From NCBI RefSeq assembly GCF_016107305.1, contig NZ_RCVR01000026.1:1-64000 (forward strand): a stretch of 64,000 nucleotides of DNA, given 5' to 3'. The notes beneath the pieces are model-generated. The model was not told the DNA's origin and did not search any database. It saw only the letters and a list, made by a program, of their open reading frames with translations. Shown one piece after another: positions 14,285 to 24,946 of the stretch. Made by a program: the position numbers and the translations under genes. Within the stretch, counting starts at the first letter, position 1. Each line of letters opens with the position of its first letter. Source of the DNA: Roseomonas sp. KE2513. Its GTDB lineage: Bacteria; Pseudomonadota; Alphaproteobacteria; Acetobacterales; Acetobacteraceae.

Positions 14285-15310
14285 TCAGCGCATGGGTGGT
14301 GCGTAGTGCAGACCACCCTGCGACCAGAGATTGTTGATGCCGCGCTGAATGCCAAGCGGCCGGATGTTGCGCTCCCAAACCTCGGCGTAATTGCCGACCT
14401 GGCGGACCACCTGCACCGCGAAGTCGTTGTTCACGCCGAGTTGCCGGCCTAGATCGCCGCTCCGCCCCATGAAACGCTGCACGTCCGGGTTCGCGCTGTC
14501 GTTGAAAGTCGCCAGGTTGGTGCTGTTGATACCCATCTCCTCCGCGGTCAGCATCGCGAAGTGGCTCCAGCGGACCACGTCGAAGAACCTCCAGTCACCC
14601 TTGCGCACGGCGGGGCCGAGCGGCTCCTTCGAGATGATCTCGGGCAGGAGGAGATAGGCCTCCGCGTTCGCGCCCTGGCTCGCGCGGAAGGAGGCGAGTG
14701 AGGAGGCGTCCGTTGTGTAGGCGTCGCAGCGGCCCGCTATGAAGGCGGCGCGCAGCTCTTCGACGTTATCAATGAGGACGGGTGTGAAGCGGATATTGTT
14801 AGCGCGGAAGTAGTCCGACATGTTCAGTTCGGTGGTGGTGCCTGGCAGCACGCAGATGGTCGCGCCGTCAAGCGCGCGGGCGGTGGTCACGCCGGAAGCG
14901 CGCTTCACCATGAATCCTTGCCCGTCGTAGAAGTTCACCCCGGTGAATGCGATGCCGAGCGAGGCCTCGCGGCTGAGCGACCAAGTGGTCGAGCGAACGA
15001 GGAGATCGATCTCGCCGGACTGCAGCATGGTGAAGCGTTGCTGCGTGCTCGCGGGTATGAAGCGCACCTTGGTTGCATCACCCAAGATGGCGGCCGCTAC
15101 GGCGCGGCAGGAATCTACATCGATTCCCCGCCACTCCCCGCGGCTGTCCGGCATGGAGAAACCAGCGGTAGCGGGGGAAACGCCGCAGACGAGCGTGCCG
15201 CGGGCGCGGACCGCGCCAAGGGTGTCCGCGGCCGGCTGCTGGGCGAGGGCTGGCTGGACGGCCGCGGCAGCCACCGCGAGCAGGGTGGCAGCCAGGGTGG
15301 CGAGGCGCAT
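14285..15310 (-). CDS. AapJ-type general L-amino-acid binding protein
   Basis: A 341-residue periplasmic binding protein (SBP_bac_3) with a signal peptide (MRLATLAATLLAVAAAAVQP, ending ALAQ). Family markers are VRARGTLVCGVSPATAGFS, the specificity region WRGIDVDSCRAVAAAI, and the AapJ-like tail NYAEVWERNIRPLGIQRGIN. AapJ delivers a broad range of L-amino acids to the AapQMP permease. No aapQMP genes are adjacent; the neighbours are nrdA and guaA. It therefore looks like a solitary receptor serving a permease encoded elsewhere. Family assignment is strong; substrate range is inferred from the family. Confidence 0.88.
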   Translation of the reverse strand: MRLATLAATLLAVAAAAVQPALAQQPAADTLGAVRARGTLVCGVSPATAGFSMPDSRGEWRGIDVDSCRAVAAAILGDATKVRFIPASTQQRFTMLQSGEIDLLVRSTTWSLSREASLGIAFTGVNFYDGQGFMVKRASGVTTARALDGATICVLPGTTTELNMSDYFRANNIRFTPVLIDNVEELRAAFIAGRCDAYTTDASSLASFRASQGANAEAYLLLPEIISKEPLGPAVRKGDWRFFDVVRWSHFAMLTAEEMGINSTNLATFNDSANPDVQRFMGRSGDLGRQLGVNNDFAVQVVRQVGNYAEVWERNIRPLGIQRGINNLWSQGGLHYAPPMR

Positions 15311-15477
15311 CGTGGAGCTCTCCCGAGGAGCCGCCCGGGCTTGCTTGCCGGGTGCGGGCTAGAGCTGAAGTTTCAGCCGCGCAGCGCGGGACCCGCAAGG
15401 GCCGGGTGAACAGGTTCTTGCAGCCTCACTCCGCGCTTACGTCCGCCGCCTGGGCAAGGTGGCACGGCCCCGAGCGC

Positions 15478-17082
15478 CTATTCCCACTCGATCGTGCCGG
15501 GCGGCTTGCTCGTCACGTCGTAGGTCACGCGGTTGATGCCGCGCACCTCGTTGACGATGCGGTTCGCGACCCGGCCGAGAAAGGCGATGTCGAAGGGATA
15601 GACATCGGCCGTCATGCCGTCCGTGCCGGTCACGGCGCGCAGCGCGCAGGCCTGCTCGTAGGTGCGGCCGTCGCCCATGACGCCGACGGTGCGGACGGGC
15701 AGCAGCACGGCGAAGGCCTGCCAGATGGCGTCGTAGAGGCCAGCGGCGCGGATCTCCTCGAGGAAGATGGCGTCGGCCTTCTGCAGCAGCGCCACGCGCT
15801 CGCGCGTCACCTCGCCGGGGATGCGGATGGCCAGGCCCGGCCCGGGGAAGGGGTGGCGGCCGACGATCGATTCCGGCACGCCCAACTCCCGGCCTAGCGC
15901 CCGCACCTCGTCCTTGAACAGTTCGCGCAGCGGCTCGACCAAGCGCATCCGCATGCCTTCGGGCAGGCCGCCGACATTGTGGTGGGACTTGATGGTCACG
16001 GAGGGGCCGCCAGTGGCCGAGACGCTCTCGATCACGTCAGGGTAGAGGGTGCCCTGGGCGAGGAAGTCAGCGCCGCCGATCTTCGCCTGCTCCTCCTCGA
16101 AGACCTCGATGAAGAGGCGGCCGATGGTCTTGCGCTTCACCTCGGGGTCGGTGACGCCGGCGAGCGCGCCGAGGAAGAGGTCTGAGGCATCGCGGTGGAC
16201 GAGCTTGATGTTGAAGCGGTCGCGGAAGGTGGAGACGACCTGCTCGGCCTCACCGCCGCGGAGCAGGCCGTGGTCCACGAAGATGCAGGTGAGCTGGTCG
16301 CCGATGGCCTCGTGCAGCAGCACGGCCGCAACCGAGGAATCGACACCGCCGGAGAGGCCGCAGACCACCCTGCCCGTCCCGACCTTGGCGCGGATCCGCT
16401 CGATCTCCTCCGCCCGGAAGGCGCCCATGGTCCAGTCGCCGGCGGCGCCGCAGACGAGGCGGGAGAAGTTGCGGAGGAGCTGCGCGCCGTGAGGGGTGTG
16501 GACGACCTCCGGGTGGAACATCGTGCCGTAGAAGCGACGGGCGTCGTCCGCGATCACGGCGAAGGGTGCGCCCTCGCTGCTCGCGACCACGCGGAAGCCG
16601 GGGGGCAGTTCGGTGATGCGGTCGCCGTGGCTCATCCAGACCTGCTCGCGCGCGCCGGGCGCCCAGATCCCCTGGGTAATCGCGCACTCGCCGGTCACGT
16701 CCACGAAGGCGCGGCCGAATTCCCGATGGTCGCTCGTCTCGACCTTGCCGCCGAGCTGGGCGGCGAGGGTTTGCTGGCCGTAGCAGATGCCCATGATCGG
16801 CAGGCCCATCTCGAAAACGGCCGGGCTCGGGCGGGGGCTCTCACCATGGGTGACGCTGGCCGGGCCGCCCGAGAGAATGATCCCCTGAGGATTGAAGGCG
16901 CGGATCCGCGCCTCGTCGGCCGTGTAGGGCCACACCTCGCAGTAGACCCCGTCCTCGCGCAGGCGGCGCGCGATGAGCTGCGTCACCTGGCTGCCGAAGT
17001 CGAGGATGAGCAGGCGCTGGTGGCGCTCGCTTCCAGGAAGGATGGCGGAGGGCTCTGATGTCGCGTCGGGCATGGCGGCCAT
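15478..17082 (-). CDS. guaA: GMP synthase (glutamine-hydrolysing)
   Basis: Converts XMP to GMP with glutamine and ATP, the last step of guanine nucleotide synthesis. The N-terminal class I glutamine amidotransferase begins [20 protein letters not shown], with the nucleophilic Cys in MGICYGQQ and catalytic His/Glu in FHPEVVHT. The PP-loop ATP pyrophosphatase follows with [14 protein letters not shown]. The C-terminal dimerisation domain ends [14 protein letters not shown]. Length (about 534) is normal. Start candidates at 17082 and 17073 both lack a strong ribosome binding site. It ends a minus-strand run from guaB through an RNA methyltransferase and an acetyltransferase, with gaps of 24-101 bp. 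Confidence 0.95.
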   Translation of the reverse strand: MAAMPDATSEPSAILPGSERHQRLLILDFGSQVTQLIARRLREDGVYCEVWPYTADEARIRAFNPQGIILSGGPASVTHGESPRPSPAVFEMGLPIMGICYGQQTLAAQLGGKVETSDHREFGRAFVDVTGECAITQGIWAPGAREQVWMSHGDRITELPPGFRVVASSEGAPFAVIADDARRFYGTMFHPEVVHTPHGAQLLRNFSRLVCGAAGDWTMGAFRAEEIERIRAKVGTGRVVCGLSGGVDSSVAAVLLHEAIGDQLTCIFVDHGLLRGGEAEQVVSTFRDRFNIKLVHRDASDLFLGALAGVTDPEVKRKTIGRLFIEVFEEEQAKIGGADFLAQGTLYPDVIESVSATGGPSVTIKSHHNVGGLPEGMRMRLVEPLRELFKDEVRALGRELGVPESIVGRHPFPGPGLAIRIPGEVTRERVALLQKADAIFLEEIRAAGLYDAIWQAFAVLLPVRTVGVMGDGRTYEQACALRAVTGTDGMTADVYPFDIAFLGRVANRIVNEVRGINRVTYDVTSKPPGTIEWE

Positions 17083-17116
17083 CACCACAGAATGGCGGCG
17101 GCTTCAACCCTCTCGA

Positions 17117-17701
17117 TCAGCCGCCCCCTTGCCCTCCTTCCGGAAAGGGTCCGCCGCGGTCGGCCGCGGTGGCCTCCATGAGGAGGGTGATGGGGTTCCA
17201 GAGGACCGCCGTCTGCTCCACCTGCCGACCGCCGACGGCGATGCTTTCCCGCCCTACGGGGCGGCCGCCGAGGCGGCGGTAGAACCAGCCGGCGCCATTG
17301 GCCGAGAGCACCCAGAGCATGGCCGAGTTGCAGCCGATGACCGAGAGGTGGGCGGCCGCGGCCCGCATCAGGCGGCGGCCGATTCCCTGGTCCTGCCAGT
17401 CGGGGAGGATGTAGAGGGTATCGATTTCGCCATCCGCGATGCCCACCCGCCTGGCGCGGCCGGCGGAGGCGAATCCGACGGCCGTTCCGTCTGGCGTGCA
17501 GGCGACGAAGATCGCATCCCCGCCGCCGCGGCGGAGCATCGAGCGGAGATAGCCCGCGCCGATCCGGCGCTGGTCGAGCCCGGCGAGATAGGCATCCGGC
17601 AGGATGCCGGGGTAGCTGTCCTGCCAGCTGATCCGGTGGATGGCGCCGATCGAGGCGGCATCGTCCGGGCGGGCGCGCCTGATCTGGATCATCCTGCCCA
17701 T
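17117..17701 (-). CDS. GNAT-family N-acetyltransferase
   Basis: A 194-residue acetyltransferase with the GNAT core. The N-terminal strand-helix is RRARPDDAASIGAIHRISW. The acetyl-CoA loop reads LPDWQDQGIGRRLMRAAAAH, and GWFYRRLGGRPVG is motif B. The substrate is unknown; the Trp-rich N-terminal helix recalls small-molecule acetyltransferases rather than RimI. It lies 24 bp after the RNA methyltransferase gene and 34 bp before guaA on the same strand, so it is probably cotranscribed with them. Confidence 0.85.
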   Translation of the reverse strand: MGRMIQIRRARPDDAASIGAIHRISWQDSYPGILPDAYLAGLDQRRIGAGYLRSMLRRGGGDAIFVACTPDGTAVGFASAGRARRVGIADGEIDTLYILPDWQDQGIGRRLMRAAAAHLSVIGCNSAMLWVLSANGAGWFYRRLGGRPVGRESIAVGGRQVEQTAVLWNPITLLMEATAADRGGPFPEGGQGGG

Positions 17702-17725
17702 CGCGCCATGCCGGAAGCCGCGCGC

Positions 17726-19045
17726 CTAGGGGCGGCGCTGCAGCACGGCGGCGAAGAAGCCGTCCGTGCCGTGGCTGTGCGGGGCAAGGGCCATGAAGGG
17801 ACCATCGCCGGGTGGGGCGCCGGTCACGCCGGAAGCCGCGCCGGCCTGGGCCCAGGCATCGGCCAGGCTGATCGCCTGGAAATCGGCGTGGCGGTCCAGA
17901 AAGCCCCTCACCTGCTCGTCGTCCTCCCCGGGAAGCACCGAGCAAGTAGCGTAGATCAGCTTTCCGCCAGGGCGCACCAAGGAGGCAGCCCTATCGAGGA
18001 TCGCGCGCTGCTTCGTGATGAGCTCCGCCATGTCGGACTCGGTCGTGCGGAGGCGCGCGTCGGGGTTGCGGCGCCAGGTGCCGGTGCCGGTGCAGGGGGC
18101 ATCGACCAGGACGCGGTCGAAGGTGCCGGCGCGGCGCTTCACCCAGCGGTCACCGGACTCGAGTAGGTGCGTCTCGGCATTGTCCACCCCGGCGCGGCGG
18201 AGGCGCTTGGTGGCGCCCGAGAGGCGGGGGACCGAGACGTCGAGCGCCGCGATCCGGCCGCGGTTGCCCATAGTGGCGGCCATGGCGAGGGTCTTGCCCG
18301 CGGCCCCCGCGCAGTAGTCGGCCACCTTCATGCCCGGGCGCGCGTCGGCGAGCAGGGCGATGAGCTGGCTGCCCTCGTCCTGGATCTCGATCATCCCCTC
18401 GGCGAAGGCCCGTGTCGCCAGCACGGGCCGGCGGTCGGCAACGCGAAGGCCCCATGGGGAGAAGGGGGTGGGGGTGGTGGCGATCCCCTCGGCCGCCAGG
18501 GCGGCGGCGGCTGCCTCTCGCGTGGTGCGGAGGAGATTCACCCGGAGATCGAGCGGGGCCACACCCTCCAGCCCGGCGGCTGCCTCGGGCAGGGCCTCGC
18601 CGAAGCGGGCGCGGAGCCCAGGCAACGCCCATTCCGGAACGTTCAGGCGCGTGGCCTCGTCCATTCGCGGGTGCAGGAAGGGACGGCCTTCCAGCTTTCC
18701 GAGGAAGCGCCGCTCCTCGGGGGTCAGCGGGCGCTCGGCATACTGGCCACCGTTGAAGGCGGCTTCCACCCCCGAGAGGCTGCCGCCCTCTGCGAGGATC
18801 ATGTGCGCGGCCATGAGAAGGCGCCCGGTGGGCGCGGCGCCCACATGGTCGAGATGCCAATCCAGCCGGGCACGCTCCCTCACCACGGACCAGGCACGAT
18901 CGGCCACGGCGCGGCGGTCGCCGCCGCCGATGAAGCGGCGGGCACGGAAGAAGTCGTTGGCGACGGCGTCCGCCGGGCGGCGGGGAGCGGATTCCAGCGC
19001 GTCGAGAAGGGCGATGGCGGCGGAGATGCGCGCGAGCGGGGTCAA
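17726..19045 (-). CDS. RsmB/NOP2-type RNA (cytosine-C5) methyltransferase
   Basis: A SAM-dependent 5-methylcytosine RNA methyltransferase. The N-terminal NusB-like helical region (residues about 1-150) is followed by the Rossmann domain. The SAM motif is VADYCAGAAGKTLAMAA. The two catalytic Cys lie in VDAPCTGTGTWRRNPD (motif IV) and ATCSVLPGEDDEQ (motif VI). Whether it acts on 16S C967 (RsmB) or another site cannot be told. I place the start at a TTG (19045, LTPLARISAAIALLDAL), because the longer reading begins with shadow sequence; no strong ribosome binding site supports this. It lies between guaB and the GNAT gene. Confidence 0.85.
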   Translation of the reverse strand: MTPLARISAAIALLDALESAPRRPADAVANDFFRARRFIGGGDRRAVADRAWSVVRERARLDWHLDHVGAAPTGRLLMAAHMILAEGGSLSGVEAAFNGGQYAERPLTPEERRFLGKLEGRPFLHPRMDEATRLNVPEWALPGLRARFGEALPEAAAGLEGVAPLDLRVNLLRTTREAAAAALAAEGIATTPTPFSPWGLRVADRRPVLATRAFAEGMIEIQDEGSQLIALLADARPGMKVADYCAGAAGKTLAMAATMGNRGRIAALDVSVPRLSGATKRLRRAGVDNAETHLLESGDRWVKRRAGTFDRVLVDAPCTGTGTWRRNPDARLRTTESDMAELITKQRAILDRAASLVRPGGKLIYATCSVLPGEDDEQVRGFLDRHADFQAISLADAWAQAGAASGVTGAPPGDGPFMALAPHSHGTDGFFAAVLQRRP

Positions 19046-19146
19046 GGGAGACGGTAATCCGAAAGGAGGCGAGGTTGGGAGAAGATGGTGGCGGTCACGC
19101 CCCCGGTCAGGCCCCCTCCCCCGCATCGGGGCCGGAGGCCGGGGAC

Positions 19147-20790
<1,644 letters not shown>

Positions 20791-21477
20791 CTACCCGGCT
20801 CCGCCGCGGAAGCCCTGGGCGACGACATACATCTCGGCGCTGTCCTTGCGGCTGGCCGGGGGCTTGGCGTGGCGGACGCTGGCATAGTCACGCTTGAGCC
20901 CGGTGAGCAGGTCGCGCTCCGTGCCTCCCTGGAAGACCTTGGCCACGAAGGCGCCGCCGGGGGCGAGGACCTGACGCGCGAAGTCCGCCGCCAGTTCCAC
21001 CAGAGCGAGGATGCGCAGGTGGTCGGTCGCGTTGTGGCCGGTGGTGTTGGGGGCGATGTCGGACATGACGAGGTCCGCCTGACCATCCAAGGCCTCGAGC
21101 ACGGCGCGCTCCGTCGCCTCCTCCTGAAAGTCGCCCTGAAGGGTGATGGCGCCGCTGATCGGCTCCATCGGCAGGATGTCGAGGGCGACCACCTTGCCGC
21201 GGTCGCCGATTCGGCGGAGCGCCACCTGGGTCCAGCCGCCGGGGGCCGCGCCGAGGTCCACCACGCGCTGGGCGGGGTGGAAAAGCTTGAAGCGCTCGTC
21301 CAACTCGATGATCTTGAAGGCGGCGCGGGAGCGCCAGCCCGCAGCCTTGGCTGCCTTTACATAGGGGTCGTTGAGCTGCCGCTCGAGCCATCGCTGGCTG
21401 GCGGTGGTGCGGCCCTTGGCGGTGCGCAGCCGGGTGGTCGTGCTGCGCTGGCCGCCCGGCCCTCGGGAGTCGGTCAC
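20791..21477 (-). CDS. rlmE: 23S rRNA (uridine-2'-O) methyltransferase RlmE/FtsJ
   Basis: Methylates the 2'-OH of U2552 in the 23S A-loop, a late step in 50S assembly. The 228-residue protein shows the K-D-K-E tetrad: Lys in SRAAFKIIELDE, Asp in LVMSDIAPNTTG, Lys in AFVAKVFQGGTE, Glu in KDSAEMYVVAQGF. The SAM loop is VVDLGAAPGGWTQVAL. I choose the GTG at 21477 (VTDSRGPGGQRS), preceded by GAGGA; the longer reading runs back into the upstream gene's region. The gene follows the Ppx/GppA gene by 31 bp, so the two are likely cotranscribed. Confidence 0.93.
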   Translation of the reverse strand: MTDSRGPGGQRSTTTRLRTAKGRTTASQRWLERQLNDPYVKAAKAAGWRSRAAFKIIELDERFKLFHPAQRVVDLGAAPGGWTQVALRRIGDRGKVVALDILPMEPISGAITLQGDFQEEATERAVLEALDGQADLVMSDIAPNTTGHNATDHLRILALVELAADFARQVLAPGGAFVAKVFQGGTERDLLTGLKRDYASVRHAKPPASRKDSAEMYVVAQGFRGGAG

Positions 21478-21508
21478 GGGTGGTTCCTCGGGGTTTGTTG
21501 GCCGGCGG

Positions 21509-22579
21509 TCAGCCGCCGCGTCGGTTCTTGCGGCGGGCGCGCATGGCGCGGAGGAGAAGGCCCTCCCGCAGGCCACGGTCGCAGACGGTGATGCTGGCCG
21601 CCGGCCATACCTGGCGGATGGCGGCGTAGATAGCACAGCCAGGCAGGACGAAATCGACCCGCTCCGGCCCGATGCAGGGATGGGCGGCGAGGCCGCCGCG
21701 CCCCATGGCCCGCAGCGCCTCCAGCGCCCTGTCGGCGCGGTCCATCTCCAGTTCGTGCCCGTCCACGGCCGCCCGGTTATAGCGGGGCAGTTCGAGAGCG
21801 ATGCCGGCGAGCGTGGTGACGGTGCCCGAGGTTCCCATCAGGCGCACGCCGCCTGCGCGCATCTCTTGGCGAATGCGGTGGACGCCGTCGAAAGCCTCGA
21901 ACTTGGCCGCGACTTCCTGCACCACCCGGTCGAACCCTTCCGCGGAGAAGCACGCGGCACCGTCCCGCTCCACAAGCGTCACCACGCCGAGCGGGACCGA
22001 GATGGTGCCGATGAGGCAGGGAAGGTCTGGGCCGTCGGTGCGGACCCAAGCAACCTCGGTGGAACCGCCCCCGATGTCGAAGAGGAGGGCGCGGCGGTCC
22101 CTCTCCCTCAGGAGGGGGGTGCAGGACTCCATGGCCAGTTCCGCCTCCTCCCGCGCGGGGATGACGCGGATGGGGGCCCCGAGGGCGCGCTCGGCACGGC
22201 GGATGAAGTTGGGGCCGTTGGTGGCGCGCCGGCAGGCCTCGGTCGCGACCGCGTTGACGACCTGGATCGGGCGTCGGGCGAGTTTCTGGCCGCAGGCTTC
22301 CAGCGCCGCCTCAGCCCGGTTCATCGCGGCGTCCGAAAGGGCGCCGGTGGAACTGAGACCCTCACCGAGGCGGATGATGCGGCTGAAGCTGTCGAGCACG
22401 CGGAAGCCGCTCGCGCCGGATGGGCTGGCGACAAGAAGGCGGCAATTATTCGTGCCGAGATCCAGGGCAGCGAAGAGCGGCGCGCCCGGCGGGGCGTGGG
22501 GTCCGGCGCGGTGGGTGGCTGCCGGGGGGGCCTCCCGACGAAAGCCGCCCGGGAGTTGAGTAGCGTTCCGGGTCTGCAT
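21509..22579 (-). CDS. Ppx/GppA-family exopolyphosphatase/pppGpp phosphohydrolase
   Basis: A 356-residue enzyme of the ASKHA superfamily. Phosphate-binding motifs are FAALDLGTNNCRLLVA and LFDIGGGSTEVAWV; MGTSGTVTTLAGIAL is the adenosine motif. Members hydrolyse inorganic polyphosphate or convert pppGpp to ppGpp. In alphaproteobacteria a short version lacking the C-terminal HD domain commonly precedes rlmE, as here. The start at MQTRNATQ (22579) avoids a long upstream extension that is shadow sequence. Which phosphatase activity dominates is not visible. Confidence 0.88.
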   Translation of the reverse strand: MQTRNATQLPGGFRREAPPAATHRAGPHAPPGAPLFAALDLGTNNCRLLVASPSGASGFRVLDSFSRIIRLGEGLSSTGALSDAAMNRAEAALEACGQKLARRPIQVVNAVATEACRRATNGPNFIRRAERALGAPIRVIPAREEAELAMESCTPLLRERDRRALLFDIGGGSTEVAWVRTDGPDLPCLIGTISVPLGVVTLVERDGAACFSAEGFDRVVQEVAAKFEAFDGVHRIRQEMRAGGVRLMGTSGTVTTLAGIALELPRYNRAAVDGHELEMDRADRALEALRAMGRGGLAAHPCIGPERVDFVLPGCAIYAAIRQVWPAASITVCDRGLREGLLLRAMRARRKNRRGG

Positions 22580-22751
22580 GATACTGGATTCACAATCTTC
22601 TACGGTTAGATAGGGGCGGGCAAGGGCGGATTCCACGGCCTGCAACCATGAGCCCGGTCGGTCCCGCTCCCAGGAGGGCTGGGCGCTTAGTGGAGCCTTA
22701 ATGGAATCGGCCGATAAGGGGCGGTGAGGCGCTTCAAGAGGCAGCACCGGT

Positions 22752-23030
22752 ATGTTTACCCGAACGACAGCTCCCCTCCGGCAAGACGCGGATAGGGCGC
22801 TCCCAGCGGCGGTCTTCTGCATGGTGGGCTTCGAAGAGTGGAGCGTGCCCGTCGCGCCCGGGGCCGACCGCTGGGGAGCGGTTGCGCAGCTCGTCGGTCA
22901 GGCGATGGGATGCGGTGCCCGGGTTGACGAAGCGCCGGTCTACGACAGTGGGACACGCAGCTGGACACTGGCGGTCACCTTGGTCGGCCGCCGGCGTGGG
23001 CGCGTGCTTTCAGTCCCGGTCCGCTGGTAG
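22752..23030 (+). CDS. Small hypothetical protein
   Basis: A 92-residue protein, divergent from the Ppx/GppA gene, with an AAGAGG motif about 11 bases before its ATG. It has a hydrophobic middle (AVFCMVGFEEWSVPVAPGAD) and a conserved-looking tail (WTLAVTLVGRRRGRVLSVPV). It has no signal peptide or membrane segment. No family is recognised. The natural residue balance and ribosome binding site support a real gene. Confidence 0.5.
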   Translation: MFTRTTAPLRQDADRALPAAVFCMVGFEEWSVPVAPGADRWGAVAQLVGQAMGCGARVDEAPVYDSGTRSWTLAVTLVGRRRGRVLSVPVRW

Positions 23031-23103
23031 GCTAAGCCGGAACAACGCGCGGATGGGGTTGCGGGACGGATCGGGCGGCGGTATAGGGCGCGGCGCCTGC
23101 CGT

Positions 23104-23177
23104 TGGGGAATAGTTTAACGGTAGAACTCCCGACTCTGACTCGGGCAGTCTTGGTTCGAATCCAGGTTCCCCAGCCA
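23104..23177 (+). tRNA. tRNA-Gln (anticodon CTG)
   Basis: A 74-nt cloverleaf. Acceptor arms are TGGGGAA and TTCCCCA with discriminator G and encoded CCA. The anticodon stem CCCGA/TCGGG holds loop CTCTGAC, giving anticodon CTG. The T-arm contains GGTTCGAATCC. An integrase remnant lies 170 bp downstream, so this tRNA was probably an integration site. Confidence 0.95.
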
Positions 23178-23347
23178 TTTGGCCGTAAGTGTCTGACCTG
23201 TTGGTGTAAGTTGGCGATCGCGACCGTCCGCTGCCGCGAGGTCGCGAACTGTGACACAAGTCTGGGTCACAAGCGCCCCGTGCGTACCGGCTCGAAGCAC
23301 ATCTCGGCGCACCGCCCCGGCTTGGGGACCACCTAGCCCTGGATAAG

Positions 23348-23605
23348 GTGCCCGACCTGCCCGACCATTCGGGGGCGCCGCTCGCCGCCGCGATACACCC
23401 AACCCTCATGTCCCAGGATCGGACCGCGCTCCGCCTGTTCATCGAGATCATGGGTGACCGGCCGGCACGAGACGATGGGCACCGCGAAATCGACACCTTT
23501 CTGCAGACCCTCCGCCAACTGCCCTCGGTCTCCGCCAGGTCACCGAGGGAGCGGAGAATTCGCGTCGCTGATTTCATCAGCGCGCAGGCTAGGCTCGGGA
23601 CGTAT
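23348..23605 (+). pseudogene. N-terminal stub of a tyrosine-type site-specific integrase
   Basis: About 80 residues read RTALRLFIEIMGDRP, then GHREIDTFLQTLRQLPSV and SPRERRIRVADFISAQA. This is the core-binding domain found in tRNA-associated phage/island integrases of alphaproteobacteria. No catalytic domain follows: the reading runs into the IS5-family element that begins near 23610. The stub is on the same strand as the tRNA-Gln 170 bp upstream, as expected for an element integrated there. It is the scar of an older island, truncated by the IS or by deletion. Confidence 0.6.
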
Positions 23606-23609
23606 CAAT

Positions 23610-24407
23610 CAGGACTGTCGCCAGCTTTGGATGGCTAACTCCATGGTGGCCGGAGGTGCTGCCATGGCTGACCTGCTTCTGGCCGACGAGGGCGCAGACC
23701 GGGCAAATCGCGTCTTCTGACCGCTCTCGGACGGGCTGCCCCGAACCGACGATCACCGGGTGACCAGCGGCAACATCCACGTGATCTACAATGGCCTGCG
23801 CTGGCGTGACGCGCCCGCCGAGTAAGGGCCCCTGTACAATCGCTTTGTGCGATGGAGCAGCTTGGGCGTCTTCAACCGCATCTTGGCCCGGCTCGCGCGC
23901 CAAGCGGGCGAGCCGGAGCGCCTAATGGTCGATGCCACCCACCTCAAGGCGAACCGCTTCGCGGCCAGCCCTCTCCAGAAGGTGCCCCTTCCCGCCACAC
24001 GGGACGAACTAAGGGTGGCCTAAAACTCCAAGCTGCACGCCGTCTGCCACGGAGCGGGGCGCTCCGTGGTCGTGCTTCTCTCTGAAAATCAGATGAGCAA
24101 CCACGGGGCGCAGCCCTGATGCTACCGAGCCTACCTCGTCCGGAAGAGCTACTGGGCGACAAAGGGTATAACAGCAACTGCTTCCGCCGAGCGTGGCATC
24201 GACGCCCTGCATACCCTCAAGCCGAAGCCGCGAGGTATCGCTCCGCAACGACAAACCGGTCCACCGGCAACGGCACCGCATCGAAAACACCTCCAGACAC
24301 CTAAACGACTGGCGATGCATCGCCATGCGCTACGACCGATGCGCCCACACCTTTATATCCGCCATCTTCCTCGCCGCACGCGTGCTCTTCCGGATGAATG
24401 AGCCCTG
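23610..24407 (+). mobile_element. Decayed IS5-family element (IS427/IS1031 group)
   Basis: Recognisable transposase pieces succeed one another in different frames. They include GLRWRDAPAE (stop in place of YGP), LYNRFVRWSSLGVFNRILAR, PERLMVDATHLKANRFAASP, RTKGGL, SKLHAVCHGAGR and KSYWATKGITA, ending YDRCAHTFISAIFLAARVLF then RMNEP. Stops and frameshifts make the transposase inactive. The ends read TCAGGACT and, inverted, TCAGGGCT. A much shorter copy lies in inverse orientation at 28326-28505, sharing the first 60 bp and the last 25 bp with a few substitutions. Confidence 0.85.
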
Positions 24408-24498
24408 ACCCTGCGGCTTTTTCTTGGAGCAAGAGGGAATAAGCGGCCGCGGCCGGTGTCTTCCTCATCAGAGTAGGCAGCAAAGGGTTAGTGCCGCG

Positions 24499-24936
24499 AT
24501 GGAGAACTGGGCATTCAGGCGCCGCTTCGGTGCCGGGTTGGTGGTGCTGACCGGGCTCGCCGGCGCGCCCGTCATGGCGCATGAGGGGCATCATCACCCT
24601 GGGTTGGTATCAACCGTGCCGACCCCTGCGGGCGAGCCAGCCTTACTTGGCGAGAACGAGGCGGCCATGACGAGGATGATGGAGGCGATGGCCGTCCCTC
24701 CCTCTGGCGACATCGACCGTGACTTCGTCGCGATGATGACCCCGCACCACCAGGGAGCCATGGACATGGCCGTCATCTATCTCCGCCACGGCAGGAATGA
24801 GCAATTGCGGCGCTTGGCGCAGGAGATCGTCGTCACCCAGCAGCAGGAGATCGCGGCCATGCAACTCGCCCTTGGCGAGGCACCGCCGCCTTCAGCCCCC
24901 GCGCCCACCCAGGGCACAATCCTCTCGACCCGGTAG
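24499..24936 (+). CDS. Exported DUF305-family protein
   Basis: A 145-residue protein with an N-terminal export signal (VVLTGLAGAPVMA) followed by HEGHHHPG. The DUF305 core at about 75-130 contains VAMMTPHHQGAMDMAVIYLR and IVVTQQQEIAAMQLALGEA. DUF305 proteins are ferritin-like helical proteins of the periplasm, often encoded with copper or silver resistance genes; their exact role is unsettled. The start ATG at 24499 puts the signal peptide at the terminus. The beta-propeller gene begins 10 bp after its stop, so the two form a pair. The His-rich mature N-terminus suggests metal contact. Confidence 0.85.
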   Translation: MENWAFRRRFGAGLVVLTGLAGAPVMAHEGHHHPGLVSTVPTPAGEPALLGENEAAMTRMMEAMAVPPSGDIDRDFVAMMTPHHQGAMDMAVIYLRHGRNEQLRRLAQEIVVTQQQEIAAMQLALGEAPPPSAPAPTQGTILSTR

Positions 24937-24946
24937 GATGCTCTTC

